Below, piece after piece: positions 53,298-62,608 of a stretch of DNA of 64,000 nt. The stretch covers positions 1 to 64,000 of the forward strand of contig JAFQEO010000008.1 in assembly GCA_017399005.1 (NCBI GenBank), given 5' to 3'. The notes beneath the pieces are model-generated. The model did not search any database and was not told where the DNA came from. It saw only the letters and a list, made by a program, of their open reading frames with translations. Position numbers and translations under genes: made by a program. The first letter of the stretch is position 1. The number at the start of each line of letters is the position of its first letter. This DNA comes from Peptococcaceae bacterium (GTDB lineage Bacteria > Bacillota > Peptococcia > Peptococcales > Peptococcaceae).

Positions 53298-54212
53298 TTA
53301 ATCTTCCAGAATATTTTTGATGTTTTCAACATCGAGGAAATCCAGGAATTTGCCAGTAGCTTCCGACTGGAATTTATCGTTGTTTAAAATAATATTGAAG
53401 TTACGTGTCAGAGTTAACCCTTCAATGCTTAGAGCCACCACTTTACCGGTTTTTACTAAGTCCTGAATCGCCCATTTGGAAATAGTGGAAATACCTAAAC
53501 CACCCATAATTGCGGATTTGATAGAAGTGGTGCTGCCCAGTTCCATAACAATATTGAGGTCTTCAATATCGAAATCGGCATCAATTAATGCCTGTTCAAA
53601 AATCAGGCGGCTGCCGGAACCAGGTTCTCGTGTAATATATGGCAGAGATTTTAATTCTTCCAGTGTGATAGAGCCTTTTGCTGCCAGCGGATGATCAGCC
53701 GGCATAGCCAGTACCAGTTCGTCTTCCAGGAATTTATGTGTGTCCATTGTTTCCAACTGATCCAGCGGCCCTTCGATAATCCCCAGATCAAAGGTTTTAT
53801 TCGCAACGGCTGCGCCGATGTCTTTTGTGTTCATAATCTGGATGGTTACATTTACATCCGGATAATCCTGTTTGAAACTGCCTACTACATAAGGCAGAAT
53901 ATATTCCCCGATGGTTGTGCTGGCACCGATTAACAGCTCCCCTTTTACATGACCGGTCAGCTGCTGCATATTGCGTTCCAGTTCGGCCTGCAGATTATTC
54001 ATATGGACTGCGTAGTCCAGAAGCAATTCACCAGCAGCAGTTAATTTAACATGACGGTTTACACGGTCAAATAACATGGTCTGATAGTATTGCTCTAATG
54101 TCTGAATCTGAAAGCTGACAGCTGGCTGTGTCAAGGAAAGTGCTTTAGCAGCTTTAGAAAAGTTCTTTTTATCAGCAACAGTGATAAAAACGCGCATGCT
54201 GTCACTTAACAT
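53298..54212 (-). CDS. LysR-family transcriptional regulator (paralogue 1)
   Basis: 304 residues. MLSDSMRVFITVADKKNFSK then AKALSLTQPAVSFQIQTLEQ is nearly identical in pattern to the neighbour, and the effector domain again starts LLIGASTTIGEYILPYVVG. The two genes look like a tandem duplication with divergence of the effector pockets. The same TTIGEY motif in both suggests a similar ligand class (anionic, such as sulfate or acetylserine in CysB-like members). The promoter lies at 54283-54311. Confidence 0.93.
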   Translation of the reverse strand: MLSDSMRVFITVADKKNFSKAAKALSLTQPAVSFQIQTLEQYYQTMLFDRVNRHVKLTAAGELLLDYAVHMNNLQAELERNMQQLTGHVKGELLIGASTTIGEYILPYVVGSFKQDYPDVNVTIQIMNTKDIGAAVANKTFDLGIIEGPLDQLETMDTHKFLEDELVLAMPADHPLAAKGSITLEELKSLPYITREPGSGSRLIFEQALIDADFDIEDLNIVMELGSTTSIKSAIMGGLGISTISKWAIQDLVKTGKVVALSIEGLTLTRNFNIILNNDKFQSEATGKFLDFLDVENIKNILED

Positions 54213-54282
54213 AATATCCCTCCTGTAGAAATCTGAATAAAAATTTCTAATCTAATTTTTCGTTGCAAATCATATCTATAAT

Positions 54283-54311
54283 ACTATACCAAAAAAAATC
54301 TGATTTGTAAA
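54283..54311 (-). promoter_or_regulatory. Promoter of the tandem LysR operon
   Basis: On the minus strand, TTTACA (54306-54311), 17-base spacer, TATAGT (54283-54288), about 70 bases before the ATG at 54212. It sits in AT-rich DNA. The remaining bases of the 403-base gap 54213-54615 hold only a terminator. Confidence 0.65.
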
Positions 54312-54490
54312 TGAAGTCGGGAAAAATATTACTGTTTTTTACAGAAAAATTGCAAAAAAAGGACTTCAAATGCCCGATATGACGATGTTTGCAAAAAAAT
54401 GGCAGAAAAATAAAAAAAGAAAATTACAGTCATATAAAACTGTGTGAAAGATTTATCGATGATAAAGCTTTTTTATTCGCGTCGATAAAT

Positions 54491-54528
54491 AAAAAAGCTG
54501 ACTGGGAAAAATGTATTTCCAGTCAGCT
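54491..54528 (-). terminator. Intrinsic terminator of rluD (minus strand)
   Basis: AGCTGACTGG (54496-54505) and CCAGTCAGCT (54519-54528) form a 10-bp stem; on the minus strand it runs into six T residues (A run at 54491-54496). It lies about 90 bases downstream of the rluD stop. Confidence 0.85.
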
Positions 54529-54615
54529 TATATGTCTGAAAAAAAATAAGCTAAAACAGATTGTTTCTATCGGTTTCTACCGTTCGGATGAATGGTGAGG
54601 CCTGTAAACAGAGCA

Positions 54616-55530
54616 TTATTCATCTGCCAGGGTTTTCAGTACCGTCTGAAAATGTTCCGGAAGCGGAGCTTCGAAATACAGTTCTTCACCGGTGCGCGGA
54701 TGCACAAAACCCAGTGCGTAAGCATGTAGCGCCTGGCCTGGAAAATCCAGATTGTTTTTCCGTGTACCGTACAGCGGGTCTCCAACCAGCGGATGCCCCA
54801 GATAAGCCATGTGTACACGAATCTGGTGGGTACGGCCGGTTTCCAGACGGCATTCAATGAAGGTGGTACGTGCAAAACGCTCTTTTACATAATAATGGGT
54901 GCGTGCTTCTTTACTGTTTTTGAAGGTGACTGCCATTTTTTTGCGGTCTACCTCATGACGCCCGATTGGAGCATCGACCAGACCGGCCGGTTCACTGATT
55001 ACGCCCTGCACCAGTGCGTAATAGGCACGTTTGATGCTGTGTTCTTTCAGTTGTTCTGCCAGATGCTGATGTGCTAAATCATTTTTTGCAATCATCAGCA
55101 GACCGGAGGTGTCTTTATCGATACGATGAACAATACCAGGGCGCATTTTGCCGTTGATGCCGGATAAATCAGTGCAGTGTGCAAGCAGACCATTTACCAG
55201 TGTTCCGCTGTAATGACCGTGGGCCGGATGAACAACCAGGCCAACCGGTTTATTAACTATCAGCAGATCAGAATCTTCATAAACGATGTCAAGATCCATT
55301 GGTTCCGGCTGGATGGCAATCGGCGCGGCTTCCGGAATCTGAACCAGAAGCTGATCACCGGTTTTTATTTTATAATTTGATTTTACAGCTTTCTGGTTCA
55401 CCAGAATCAGCTGGTCTCCAATCAGTTTCTGCAGATAAGAACGGGAGATACCTTCCAGCTGTTCGGCGAGATAGCTGTCCAGGCGGGTGCCATTATCTGC
55501 AGCAGAAATTTCCAGTTCAAAGATATCCAT
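54616..55530 (-). CDS. rluD: 23S rRNA/tRNA pseudouridine synthase RluD-type
   Basis: 304 residues. An S4 domain (LDSYLAEQLEGISRSYLQKLI) is followed by the RluA-family core with the catalytic Asp in HRIDKDTSGLLMIAKND, then GRHEVDRKKMAV and a C-terminal YTHGRTHQIRVHMAYLGHPL-like block. It converts specific uridines in 23S rRNA to pseudouridine. The stop overlaps the lspA end by one base, so the two share a transcript. Confidence 0.93.
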   Translation of the reverse strand: MDIFELEISAADNGTRLDSYLAEQLEGISRSYLQKLIGDQLILVNQKAVKSNYKIKTGDQLLVQIPEAAPIAIQPEPMDLDIVYEDSDLLIVNKPVGLVVHPAHGHYSGTLVNGLLAHCTDLSGINGKMRPGIVHRIDKDTSGLLMIAKNDLAHQHLAEQLKEHSIKRAYYALVQGVISEPAGLVDAPIGRHEVDRKKMAVTFKNSKEARTHYYVKERFARTTFIECRLETGRTHQIRVHMAYLGHPLVGDPLYGTRKNNLDFPGQALHAYALGFVHPRTGEELYFEAPLPEHFQTVLKTLADE

Positions 55531-55970
55531 TAGAGGTCTTCTCCTTTAAAAATAAGTACATAGCATAAAAGTGCAATCCCGACACAGATACAGATGTCGG
55601 CGATATTGAATACAGGCCAGATTTGAAAATCAAACATATCGGTTACTGTGCCGCGCAGAAAGCGGTCGATAAAATTGCCGGCGGCACCGCTGACAACCAG
55701 CCCCAGACTGAATGCAGCCAGCGATTTTTTATTGCGCAGACTCAGATAGAGGTAACACATAATTCCTACAATCACAGCGGTCAGAACAAGAAAGAGTATA
55801 CGGTGATTTGCCAGAATTCCGAACGCAGCGCCCGGATTTTCAATATAGGTGATGTGAAAAATGTCTGGAATCACTGGAATGGACTGACCGATGGTCATGG
55901 AAATACGAATCCAGAATTTCAGTGCCTGATCCACCACCAGGCCGACAAGCAGCGGAAGAAAAAAATACAT
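55530..55970 (-). CDS. lspA: Lipoprotein signal peptidase II
   Basis: 146 residues with four membrane helices. Catalytic aspartates: Asp in GAAGNFIDRFLRG and Asp in VFNIADICICVG. It also has the conserved ENPGAAFGIL. It cleaves signal peptides of lipoproteins such as the PotD in this window. Placed upstream of rluD as in most Firmicutes. Confidence 0.96.
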   Translation of the reverse strand: MYFFLPLLVGLVVDQALKFWIRISMTIGQSIPVIPDIFHITYIENPGAAFGILANHRILFLVLTAVIVGIMCYLYLSLRNKKSLAAFSLGLVVSGAAGNFIDRFLRGTVTDMFDFQIWPVFNIADICICVGIALLCYVLIFKGEDL

Positions 55971-56040
55971 AGCTGTCTGAGAACTCCTTTTTTTAATAAC
56001 ATTGCGTTGTATTAAGCCGTATTTTAACAGATTACAAATA

Positions 56041-56388
56041 CTATTTCAGCATATTGTAGTTGTCCTGAATCATCAGGATAAAATCAGCAATGAAATCGCT
56101 GATGACAGGCAGATTTAACATAATCAGTTCCTGGACTATAAATACAAGAACACCAATTACAAGAGCAAGCCCGATGGTTCCGCCCAGCCCTCGTGCAATA
56201 CCAATCAGAAAATTGGTCCAGATAAGCCGGAATGGATGCTCCAGATAGTCCACATATTCAGCGATACGCGTTTTTTCCATGGTTCTGGTCAGTTCTTCGG
56301 TAATACTGGCCAGCCGGGATAATTCTTCTTCGGTGTAATGGTGAGCCGACGGTACGGCATCTGGTATCTGACGATGAGAATCAGTCAT
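56041..56388 (-). CDS. DUF5665-family membrane protein
   Basis: 115 residues. A cytoplasmic N-terminus with a helical ELTRTMEKTRIAEYVDYLEH segment precedes an amphipathic HPFRLIWTNFLIGIARGLGG hinge and one strong helix (IGLALVIGVLVFIVQELIML). It fits the DUF5665 family of Firmicutes, function unknown. The 70 bases to lspA hold no terminator, so the genes may share a transcript. Confidence 0.8.
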   Translation of the reverse strand: MTDSHRQIPDAVPSAHHYTEEELSRLASITEELTRTMEKTRIAEYVDYLEHPFRLIWTNFLIGIARGLGGTIGLALVIGVLVFIVQELIMLNLPVISDFIADFILMIQDNYNMLK

Positions 56389-56567
56389 AAAATATCCGCC
56401 TTTCTGTTTTCTGCAGCATGACCTATTATAGCATGAATTTTTTTATTGATAAATAGTAAGCGAAAACTTTATTTCTGATATTTGGGAACAATGGGAAACA
56501 CCGATGTAATGAGGTTCCTTTAAAAAGTTACAATTTGGTTACATCGTATAAAGAATAGCGTTTTGTA

Positions 56568-56632
56568 TTGGATTTTCTTGCGAAAGTGGTGTATAGTGGT
56601 ATAAAGTAGCTCAAAGTGGAGCAATGTGGGTA
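56568..56632 (+). promoter_or_regulatory. dcw promoter with five tandem MraZ boxes
   Basis: Five units with 10-bp period begin at 56583, 56593, 56603, 56613 and 56623: AAAGTGGTGT, ATAGTGGTAT, AAAGTAGCTC, AAAGTGGAGC, AATGTGGGTA. Four carry GTGG at the same place, one has GTAG. This matches the MraZ box pattern (GTGG-type cores repeated every 10 bp). A promoter TTGGAT (56568-56573), 18-base spacer, TATAGT (56592-56597) overlaps the first two units, which fits autorepression of the dcw cluster. A second -10 TATAAT lies at 56674-56679, without a good -35. Confidence 0.8.
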
Positions 56633-56732
56633 AAAATACATGCCTTTTATGTAAAACAGGAATAGAATTGCGATATAATACAGGTTTTTCAATGTAACAG
56701 AAATATTTTTTTAGAGAGGAGGTGCCATTTCC

Positions 56733-57167
56733 ATGTTTTTTGGTGAATATGAACATACCATCGATACAAAGGGTCGTCTGATTATACCGGCCAAACTGCG
56801 TGAGGCGCTGGGTGAAACATTCATGATTACCAAAGGGCTGGATGGCTGCCTCTCTGTGTACCCGATGGACCAGTGGGCTGAATTTGAAGCTAAACTGCAG
56901 GCGTTGCCTATGAACCAGCCATCGGCACGTGCGTTTGCCCGTTTCTTTTTTTCCGGCGCAACGGAAGGGGAACTGGACAAGCAGGGGCGTGTAATGCTGC
57001 CTCCAAATATGCGCGAACATGCGAAGCTTACCAAAGATGTGGTGATTGCCGGTGCGGGGAATCGCCTGGAAATCTGGGATAAAACTGTTCGTGATGAATA
57101 TCTGGCAGAAACAGAGTCGCCGGAGGAAATGGCAGCAAAAATGAGCGATATGGGATTCCTCATTTAA
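56733..57167 (+). CDS. mraZ: Transcriptional regulator MraZ
   Basis: 144 residues. Two SpoVT/AbrB-like repeats: GEYEHTIDTKGRLIIPAKLR and then GELDKQGRVMLPPNMREHA, with the DxKGR motif in the first and DKQGR in the second. MraZ binds the repeats upstream of its own gene and regulates the division cluster. GAGGAGGTG lies 9 bases before the ATG. Confidence 0.97.
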   Translation: MFFGEYEHTIDTKGRLIIPAKLREALGETFMITKGLDGCLSVYPMDQWAEFEAKLQALPMNQPSARAFARFFFSGATEGELDKQGRVMLPPNMREHAKLTKDVVIAGAGNRLEIWDKTVRDEYLAETESPEEMAAKMSDMGFLI

Positions 57168-57191
57168 AGTGGCTGAGACGGAGGGTAAATA

Positions 57192-58130
57192 ATGGAATTC
57201 AAGCATATTCCGGTATTATTTCATGAGATTATGGATATTATGGCACCGAAACCGGGTGAAGTGTTTGTAGACTGTACACTGGGCGGCGGCGGCCACAGCA
57301 AAGGGTTTCTCGAACGAATCAGCCCGGATGGGACGCTGATTGGTATTGATCAGGACACGAATGCCCTGGCGGCAGCAAAGCAGAATCTGAGTGATTACGA
57401 TGGGCGTGTGACTTATGTGCACAGCAACTACAGTAATCTGGATGAAATTTTAAGTACTTATGCGCCGGATGGTGTAGATGGGATTTTGTTTGATATTGGA
57501 GTGTCTTCTCATCAGCTGGATGAAAAAGACCGTGGATTCAGTTATATGCAGGATGCACCGTTGGATATGCGTATGGACCAGAGCAGAAGTATGACTGCGC
57601 GAGATGTGGTAAATACTTATTCTGAAGAGGAACTGCATCGCATTTTGAAAGAATACGGGGAAGAACGCTGGGCAAAACGAATTGCCAAATTTATTGTGGA
57701 GTTTCGCAGCAAACAGCCGATTGAGACCACCGGTGAACTGGTGGATATTATCAAACGTGCTATTCCAAAAGGTGCGCGTGAGGAAGGGTCTCATCCGGCA
57801 AAACGAACATTTCAGGCTATCCGTATTGAGGTAAATGATGAACTGGGTGTGCTGGAGCGCACGATTGAAGTAGCAGTAAAACATTTAAAAACAGGCGGTC
57901 GGGTCGGGATAATATCGTTCCACTCACTGGAAGACCGTATAGTAAAAGAAAAATTCCGGTATCTGGCCAGTGATTGTATCTGTCCGCCAGAATTGCCATT
58001 CTGTCAGTGTGATAAAGTGTCGGAAGTAAAAATTCTCACCAGAAAACCGGTGACTGCTTCCAATGAAGAACTGGAGATGAATTCCAGATCAAAAAGTGCA
58101 AAGTTCCGGGCTGTAGAAAAAATTGTCTAA
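57192..58130 (+). CDS. rsmH: 16S rRNA m4C1402 methyltransferase RsmH (MraW)
   Basis: 312 residues. SAM site VFVDCTLGGGGHSKGFL, the GVSSHQLDEKDRGFSY segment and the C-terminal FHSLEDRIVKEKFR. It N4-methylates C1402 of 16S rRNA. Normal second gene of the dcw cluster. GGAGGG lies 7 bases before the ATG. Confidence 0.97.
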   Translation: MEFKHIPVLFHEIMDIMAPKPGEVFVDCTLGGGGHSKGFLERISPDGTLIGIDQDTNALAAAKQNLSDYDGRVTYVHSNYSNLDEILSTYAPDGVDGILFDIGVSSHQLDEKDRGFSYMQDAPLDMRMDQSRSMTARDVVNTYSEEELHRILKEYGEERWAKRIAKFIVEFRSKQPIETTGELVDIIKRAIPKGAREEGSHPAKRTFQAIRIEVNDELGVLERTIEVAVKHLKTGGRVGIISFHSLEDRIVKEKFRYLASDCICPPELPFCQCDKVSEVKILTRKPVTASNEELEMNSRSKSAKFRAVEKIV

Positions 58131-58164
58131 GCCTGCTTCTATTAACAGGAAGGAATGAATAGAA

Positions 58165-58734
58165 ATGAGAAAGGAACTACGACGTTCTGGTTCGCAGGTG
58201 CATTATGCGCAGCGTAATACACTGCAGGGAACACCTTACAGAGATAATTACAACAGTAATAGAAACCGTTATCAGGAACAGTCTTCCGGCTATTATATGT
58301 ATACAGCCAACGCTGTTGCCAGAGACTATATCTATGAGGAAGAACCGCAGAGACAGGTTCAGAAAAAAACATCTGTAAAGCGTCGTCCTGTACTGGCTCA
58401 GCACATTTCCACTCTGCTGGCTGTGTTTTTGCTGGGTATGGTGCTGGTGGTGCAGTATGCCTATATTCAGAATCTGGGCTATGAGGTGAATCAGGCAAAA
58501 ACAGAACTGAAGACTGTTCAGGAACAGAATGAAAAAATGAAAAAGCAGATTGCAACGCTGGGTGAACTTCAGAATGTAGAAGCAGTGGCAATCAATAATA
58601 TGGGAATGCACAAGCCGGAATCCTGGGAAATTATTTATCTGCCGCAGACGGTACAGCAGGTGGAATCAGAAGCATCCGGCACTGCACAGCTGGCGGAACA
58701 GGTGCAGGAGACTTTAGGCACAATGGTGCACTGA
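58165..58734 (+). CDS. ftsL: FtsL-like septum protein
   Basis: 189 residues. A basic cytoplasmic N-terminus (about 90 residues, with VKRRPVLAQHIS) precedes one membrane helix (TLLAVFLLGMVLVVQYAYIQ) and a coiled coil (NQAKTELKTVQEQNEKMKKQ) typical of FtsL/DivIC proteins. Sequence similarity is low, so the name rests on position between rsmH and ftsI. It recruits FtsI/FtsW in the divisome. Confidence 0.8.
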   Translation: MRKELRRSGSQVHYAQRNTLQGTPYRDNYNSNRNRYQEQSSGYYMYTANAVARDYIYEEEPQRQVQKKTSVKRRPVLAQHISTLLAVFLLGMVLVVQYAYIQNLGYEVNQAKTELKTVQEQNEKMKKQIATLGELQNVEAVAINNMGMHKPESWEIIYLPQTVQQVESEASGTAQLAEQVQETLGTMVH

Positions 58735-58762
58735 CACTAGGTGAAGTTGAGATGGTGATGAA

Positions 58763-60946
58763 ATGAAAAACAGAATGCAGGTTGTATTGCTGATATTTTG
58801 TATTGTAATAGTGGGAATCACCGCTAAACTGGGTTATGAGCAGATGTTTCATGCATCTCAGCTGGAAAGTGGCGCGTTAAATGCCCGTCTGCGTGAAATT
58901 GATATTAAACCAAACCGGGGTGCTGTTTATGACCGCAATGGAAATGCGATTGCGATCAGTATTGCTACGGAGTCGGTCTATATAAATCCGCGCACAATTC
59001 GCAGTGCGGATGAAAAAGAAGGCAAAAACAGACAGGACAAAGAAGAAGTTATTCGCAATCTGGCTGCTGTTCTGGAACTGGAAGAAGAGGAAATCGCTGA
59101 AAAGGTCGAGAAAGATGTCAGCTTTGCGTATATTAAACGACATATTACCGATGAACAGGCGGAAGAACTTCATAAGTTGAAGTATAAAGGTGTATATTTT
59201 CTGGAAGAATCACAACGTTCCTATCCAAAAGGGACACTAGCCAGTCAGGTTATCGGGTTTGCCGGGATAGACAATCAGGGGCTGAACGGGATTGAACTGC
59301 AGTATGATAATACATTGCTTGGGAATCCGGGGAAATTCCTGATGGAATATGACGGTGCCGGAAATGAAATCCCGCAGGCGACAGAAAATTATATCCCGTC
59401 GGAACCGGGATGTGATATGTATTTAACACTAGATGAGACTATTCAGTATATTGTAGAGAGAGAGCTAAAACAGGTTGTACAGGAACAGGATGCGGTTGGT
59501 GCAACTGCAATTGTGATGGATGTTAACACCGCTGCCGTGCTGGCCATGGCCAATTATCCCGATTACAATCCGAACGAATATGGAAGTGCAGACAGCAGTT
59601 TATGGACTAACTTTGCGGTAAACGGTCTGTATGAACCTGGCTCCACTTTTAAAATTCTGACTACAGCAATGGCGCTGGAAGAACGAGTTACATCGCTGGG
59701 AGATGGATTTTACTGTGCCGGTTATCAGTATATCGGCAAACTGAAAATGCGCTGCCATAAAGCAGCGGGGCATGGTGCGGAGAGTTTTACACAGGGGGTA
59801 GCTAATTCCTGTAACCCGGTGTTTGTAGAAGTAAGCCGACGTGTGGGTATGGAAAAATTCTACGATTACCTGGAAGGTTTCGGGATGACGCAGCCGACTG
59901 GTATTGATTTACCGGGTGAGGCGTACAGTCTGGTTGTACCGGAAAAAACCGCAGTGCCATATGACCTGGCAGCAATGTCAATCGGTCAGTCCAATGCATT
60001 TACACCGATTCAGATGATTACAGCAATCTCTGCTGTTGCAAATGGCGGAGAACTGATGAAACCATATATTGTAGAAAAAATTGTTGACCCGGACGGAAAT
60101 GTTGTGAAAGAAACAGAACCGGAAGTTGTGCGCCGCGTTATTTCTGAGGAAACTGCGCGAGAGGTGTGGACTGCGCTGGAAAGCGTAGTATCCAGTGGTA
60201 CCGGGAAACAGGGGCAGATTGAAGGGTATACCGTTGCCGGGAAGACCGGGACTGCGGAAAAAGTATCCAACGGGACCTATTCTTCTGCACGTATGGTTTC
60301 GTTTGCCGGATTTGCACCGGCGGATAATCCACAGATTGCATGTCTGGTTATTGTCGATGAACCGCTCGATGCACATGGTGGTTCTACAGCTGGTCCGGTA
60401 TTCCAGAATATTATGGAGGAATCTCTGCGATATCTGGAAGTACCGAAAAATGTAACGGTAAATGAAGGTGTTGCTGTAGATGAAGTTCCTGTTCCAAAAC
60501 TGGAAAATATGCATCCGGTTGAGGCTATCGAGGCAGTAAAAGCTGCTGGCCTGACTCCAATCGTGGAGACACAGGGGGATGTGCTTTACACATATGTTCC
60601 GGCAGAAGGAACGAATGTACAACGTACGGGCAATGTGTATCTGTATTGCGGTTCCTCGGAGAGTACACAAGTTGTGATGCCGGGGCTGTACGGAAGGACC
60701 ATTAAAGAAGTTGACCGGATTCTTGCGGGGCTTGGTTTAAGCGGTACCATGAATGGCAGTGGTCTTTGTACCGGGCAGAGCATTTCGCCGGGTCAGCTGG
60801 TGGAGCGAGGTACTGCACTGATTGTGGATTTCCAGACAACGGCTCAGATAGAGGCCGCTGCACAGGCACAGCTGGAAGCAGAACAGAGTGCACTGGAAAT
60901 TGAGAGTGCTATCGATGAAACAGCCGGAGAAGTGGTATCAAACTAA
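58763..60946 (+). CDS. ftsI: Division penicillin-binding protein (FtsI/SpoVD-type transpeptidase)
   Basis: 727 residues. An N-terminal membrane anchor (VVLLIFCIVIVGITAKLGY) is followed by a dimerisation domain (PNRGAVYDRNGNAIAIS) and the transpeptidase. Active-site motifs: SxxK in EPGSTFKILT (~294), SxN in ANSCNPVF, KTG in VAGKTGTAEK (~495). Two PASTA domains end the protein (VPVPKLENMHPVEAIEAVKA and MPGLYGRTIKEVDRILAGLG). It crosslinks septal peptidoglycan. The PASTA tail and order relative to murE are of the SpoVD type. Confidence 0.95.
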   Translation: MKNRMQVVLLIFCIVIVGITAKLGYEQMFHASQLESGALNARLREIDIKPNRGAVYDRNGNAIAISIATESVYINPRTIRSADEKEGKNRQDKEEVIRNLAAVLELEEEEIAEKVEKDVSFAYIKRHITDEQAEELHKLKYKGVYFLEESQRSYPKGTLASQVIGFAGIDNQGLNGIELQYDNTLLGNPGKFLMEYDGAGNEIPQATENYIPSEPGCDMYLTLDETIQYIVERELKQVVQEQDAVGATAIVMDVNTAAVLAMANYPDYNPNEYGSADSSLWTNFAVNGLYEPGSTFKILTTAMALEERVTSLGDGFYCAGYQYIGKLKMRCHKAAGHGAESFTQGVANSCNPVFVEVSRRVGMEKFYDYLEGFGMTQPTGIDLPGEAYSLVVPEKTAVPYDLAAMSIGQSNAFTPIQMITAISAVANGGELMKPYIVEKIVDPDGNVVKETEPEVVRRVISEETAREVWTALESVVSSGTGKQGQIEGYTVAGKTGTAEKVSNGTYSSARMVSFAGFAPADNPQIACLVIVDEPLDAHGGSTAGPVFQNIMEESLRYLEVPKNVTVNEGVAVDEVPVPKLENMHPVEAIEAVKAAGLTPIVETQGDVLYTYVPAEGTNVQRTGNVYLYCGSSESTQVVMPGLYGRTIKEVDRILAGLGLSGTMNGSGLCTGQSISPGQLVERGTALIVDFQTTAQIEAAAQAQLEAEQSALEIESAIDETAGEVVSN

Positions 60947-60969
60947 GAATGGATAAACGAAACTGATAC

Positions 60970-61001
60970 AAAAGAATGGACCTTTTGCTGTCCATTCTTT
61001 T
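60970..61001 (+). terminator. Hairpin between ftsI and murE (possible attenuator)
   Basis: AAAAGAATGGAC (60970-60981) and GTCCATTCTTTT (60990-61001) form a perfect 12-bp stem with an 8-base loop. The stem itself ends in four T residues, followed by GCTGTCTGTTTT. Full termination here would cut off murE and murF, so partial attenuation is likely. Confidence 0.7.
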
Positions 61002-61068
61002 GCTGTCTGTTTTCAGGGATGAATAATTACATAAAAATCAGAGAAAACGATGGAGAGGGGAATAATTT

Positions 61069-62547
61069 ATGAAAGTTTTGACTGAACTGCTGAAAGAGGT
61101 TACCTGCAAAAAACACTGTATTCTGCAGGGTATGATGATTACAGGAATTCAGTATGACTCCCGAAAGGTGGAACTTGGCAATCTGTTTGTAGCTGTGAAA
61201 GGCTTCCAGAGTGATGGTCATCAGTATATTCGCCAGGCTTTGGATAATGGAGCTATTGCCATTATGATTTCGGATGAATCCTACTGCTCCAATGAATATC
61301 CATGGATTCTGGTAGAAGACAGCCGCCTGGCACTGGCACAGATTAGCAATGCCTACTATGAACATCCAAGTGAAAAATTAAAACTGATTGGTGTTACCGG
61401 TACCAACGGGAAAACCACCACCACCAATCTTATTTGTCATATTATTGAGGCACAGGGTGAAAAAACCGGTCTGATTGGTACCATTCATAACCGCATTGGA
61501 GACCGTGTGCTGGAGGGTTCCCGCACTACACCGGAATCTCTGGAATTGCAGCAGTTGTTTGCACAGATGGTGGAGGAAGGTATCCGGTATGCAGTTATGG
61601 AGGTAAGTTCCCATGCGCTGGAACTGCAGCGTGTAGCCTGCTGTGACTTTGATGTTGCGGTATTTACAAATCTGACACAGGATCATCTGGATTATCATGT
61701 AACGATGGAGAATTATTGCAAGGCAAAAACCATTCTGTTCCATATGCTGGGCGCTAATGGTGAAAAAGCCGGACTTCAGAAAACAGCCGTTATCAATATC
61801 GATGATCCATGGGCAAATCAGTTTATGGTTGCATCCAATGTACCGGTTGTGACATACAGTATGCAGAAAGATGCAAGCTGGAAAGCGGAACAGGTTCAGG
61901 TTGGTGCAGAAGGTGTCAGCTATATTGTAGATGAAATGCCGGTACAGCTGCATTTAACAGGAAATTTCAATGTATATAACTCTCTGGCGGCACTGGCTGC
62001 CGGTGAAGCGTTAGGTTTTCCGGTTGAAGAGGTAATCCGTGCGCTAGAACAGGTGGGCGGTATTGCAGGTCGTTTCCAGACGGTAAAAGAAGCGAAAGAC
62101 TATAGTGTAATTGTAGACTATGCTCATACACCAGATGGTCTGGAAAATGTGATTTCAACAGCACAGGCTTTTGCAAAAGGCCGTGTAATTACTGTGTTTG
62201 GCTGCGGTGGTGACCGTGACCGTACAAAACGTCCGTTGATGGGGGAAATGGCGGCAAAACTGAGCGACTACTGTGTTGTGACATCCGATAATCCTCGTAC
62301 TGAAAATCCGGAGCAGATTCTGCAGGATATTCTGCCAGGGGTAGAAAAACACATGCAGCCGGAAACTTATCATGTAGAGGTTGACCGTCGCAAAGCTATC
62401 CATTACGCTGTGCAGATGGCACAGCCTGGCGATGTGGTTCTGCTGGCAGGGAAAGGACATGAAAATTATCAGGATGTAAATGGTGTAAAACATCATTTTG
62501 ACGATTATGAAGTAGCACAGGAAGCGATTGCTGAAAAACAGAACTGA
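61069..62547 (+). CDS. murE: UDP-MurNAc-L-Ala-D-Glu--meso-DAP ligase
   Basis: 492 residues. ATP site GVTGTNGKTTTTNLICH (~109-125); carbamate Lys region YCKAKTILFHML; and the DNPR motif in TSDNPRTENPEQI (~405), which marks selection of meso-diaminopimelate over lysine. It adds the third residue of the peptidoglycan stem. It overlaps no neighbour and has GGAG 11 bases upstream. Confidence 0.97.
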   Translation: MKVLTELLKEVTCKKHCILQGMMITGIQYDSRKVELGNLFVAVKGFQSDGHQYIRQALDNGAIAIMISDESYCSNEYPWILVEDSRLALAQISNAYYEHPSEKLKLIGVTGTNGKTTTTNLICHIIEAQGEKTGLIGTIHNRIGDRVLEGSRTTPESLELQQLFAQMVEEGIRYAVMEVSSHALELQRVACCDFDVAVFTNLTQDHLDYHVTMENYCKAKTILFHMLGANGEKAGLQKTAVINIDDPWANQFMVASNVPVVTYSMQKDASWKAEQVQVGAEGVSYIVDEMPVQLHLTGNFNVYNSLAALAAGEALGFPVEEVIRALEQVGGIAGRFQTVKEAKDYSVIVDYAHTPDGLENVISTAQAFAKGRVITVFGCGGDRDRTKRPLMGEMAAKLSDYCVVTSDNPRTENPEQILQDILPGVEKHMQPETYHVEVDRRKAIHYAVQMAQPGDVVLLAGKGHENYQDVNGVKHHFDDYEVAQEAIAEKQN

Positions 62548-62608
62548 TAATCTGAAATAGCGGTTTGCAGGAACAAATCAGGACGATGCTGCAGAAATCT
62601 GCAGTAAA

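Noticed and set aside
54389-54598. 69-codon plus-strand frame
   Set aside because: It runs through the rluD terminator hairpin, is Lys-rich from AT-rich DNA and lacks a ribosome site.
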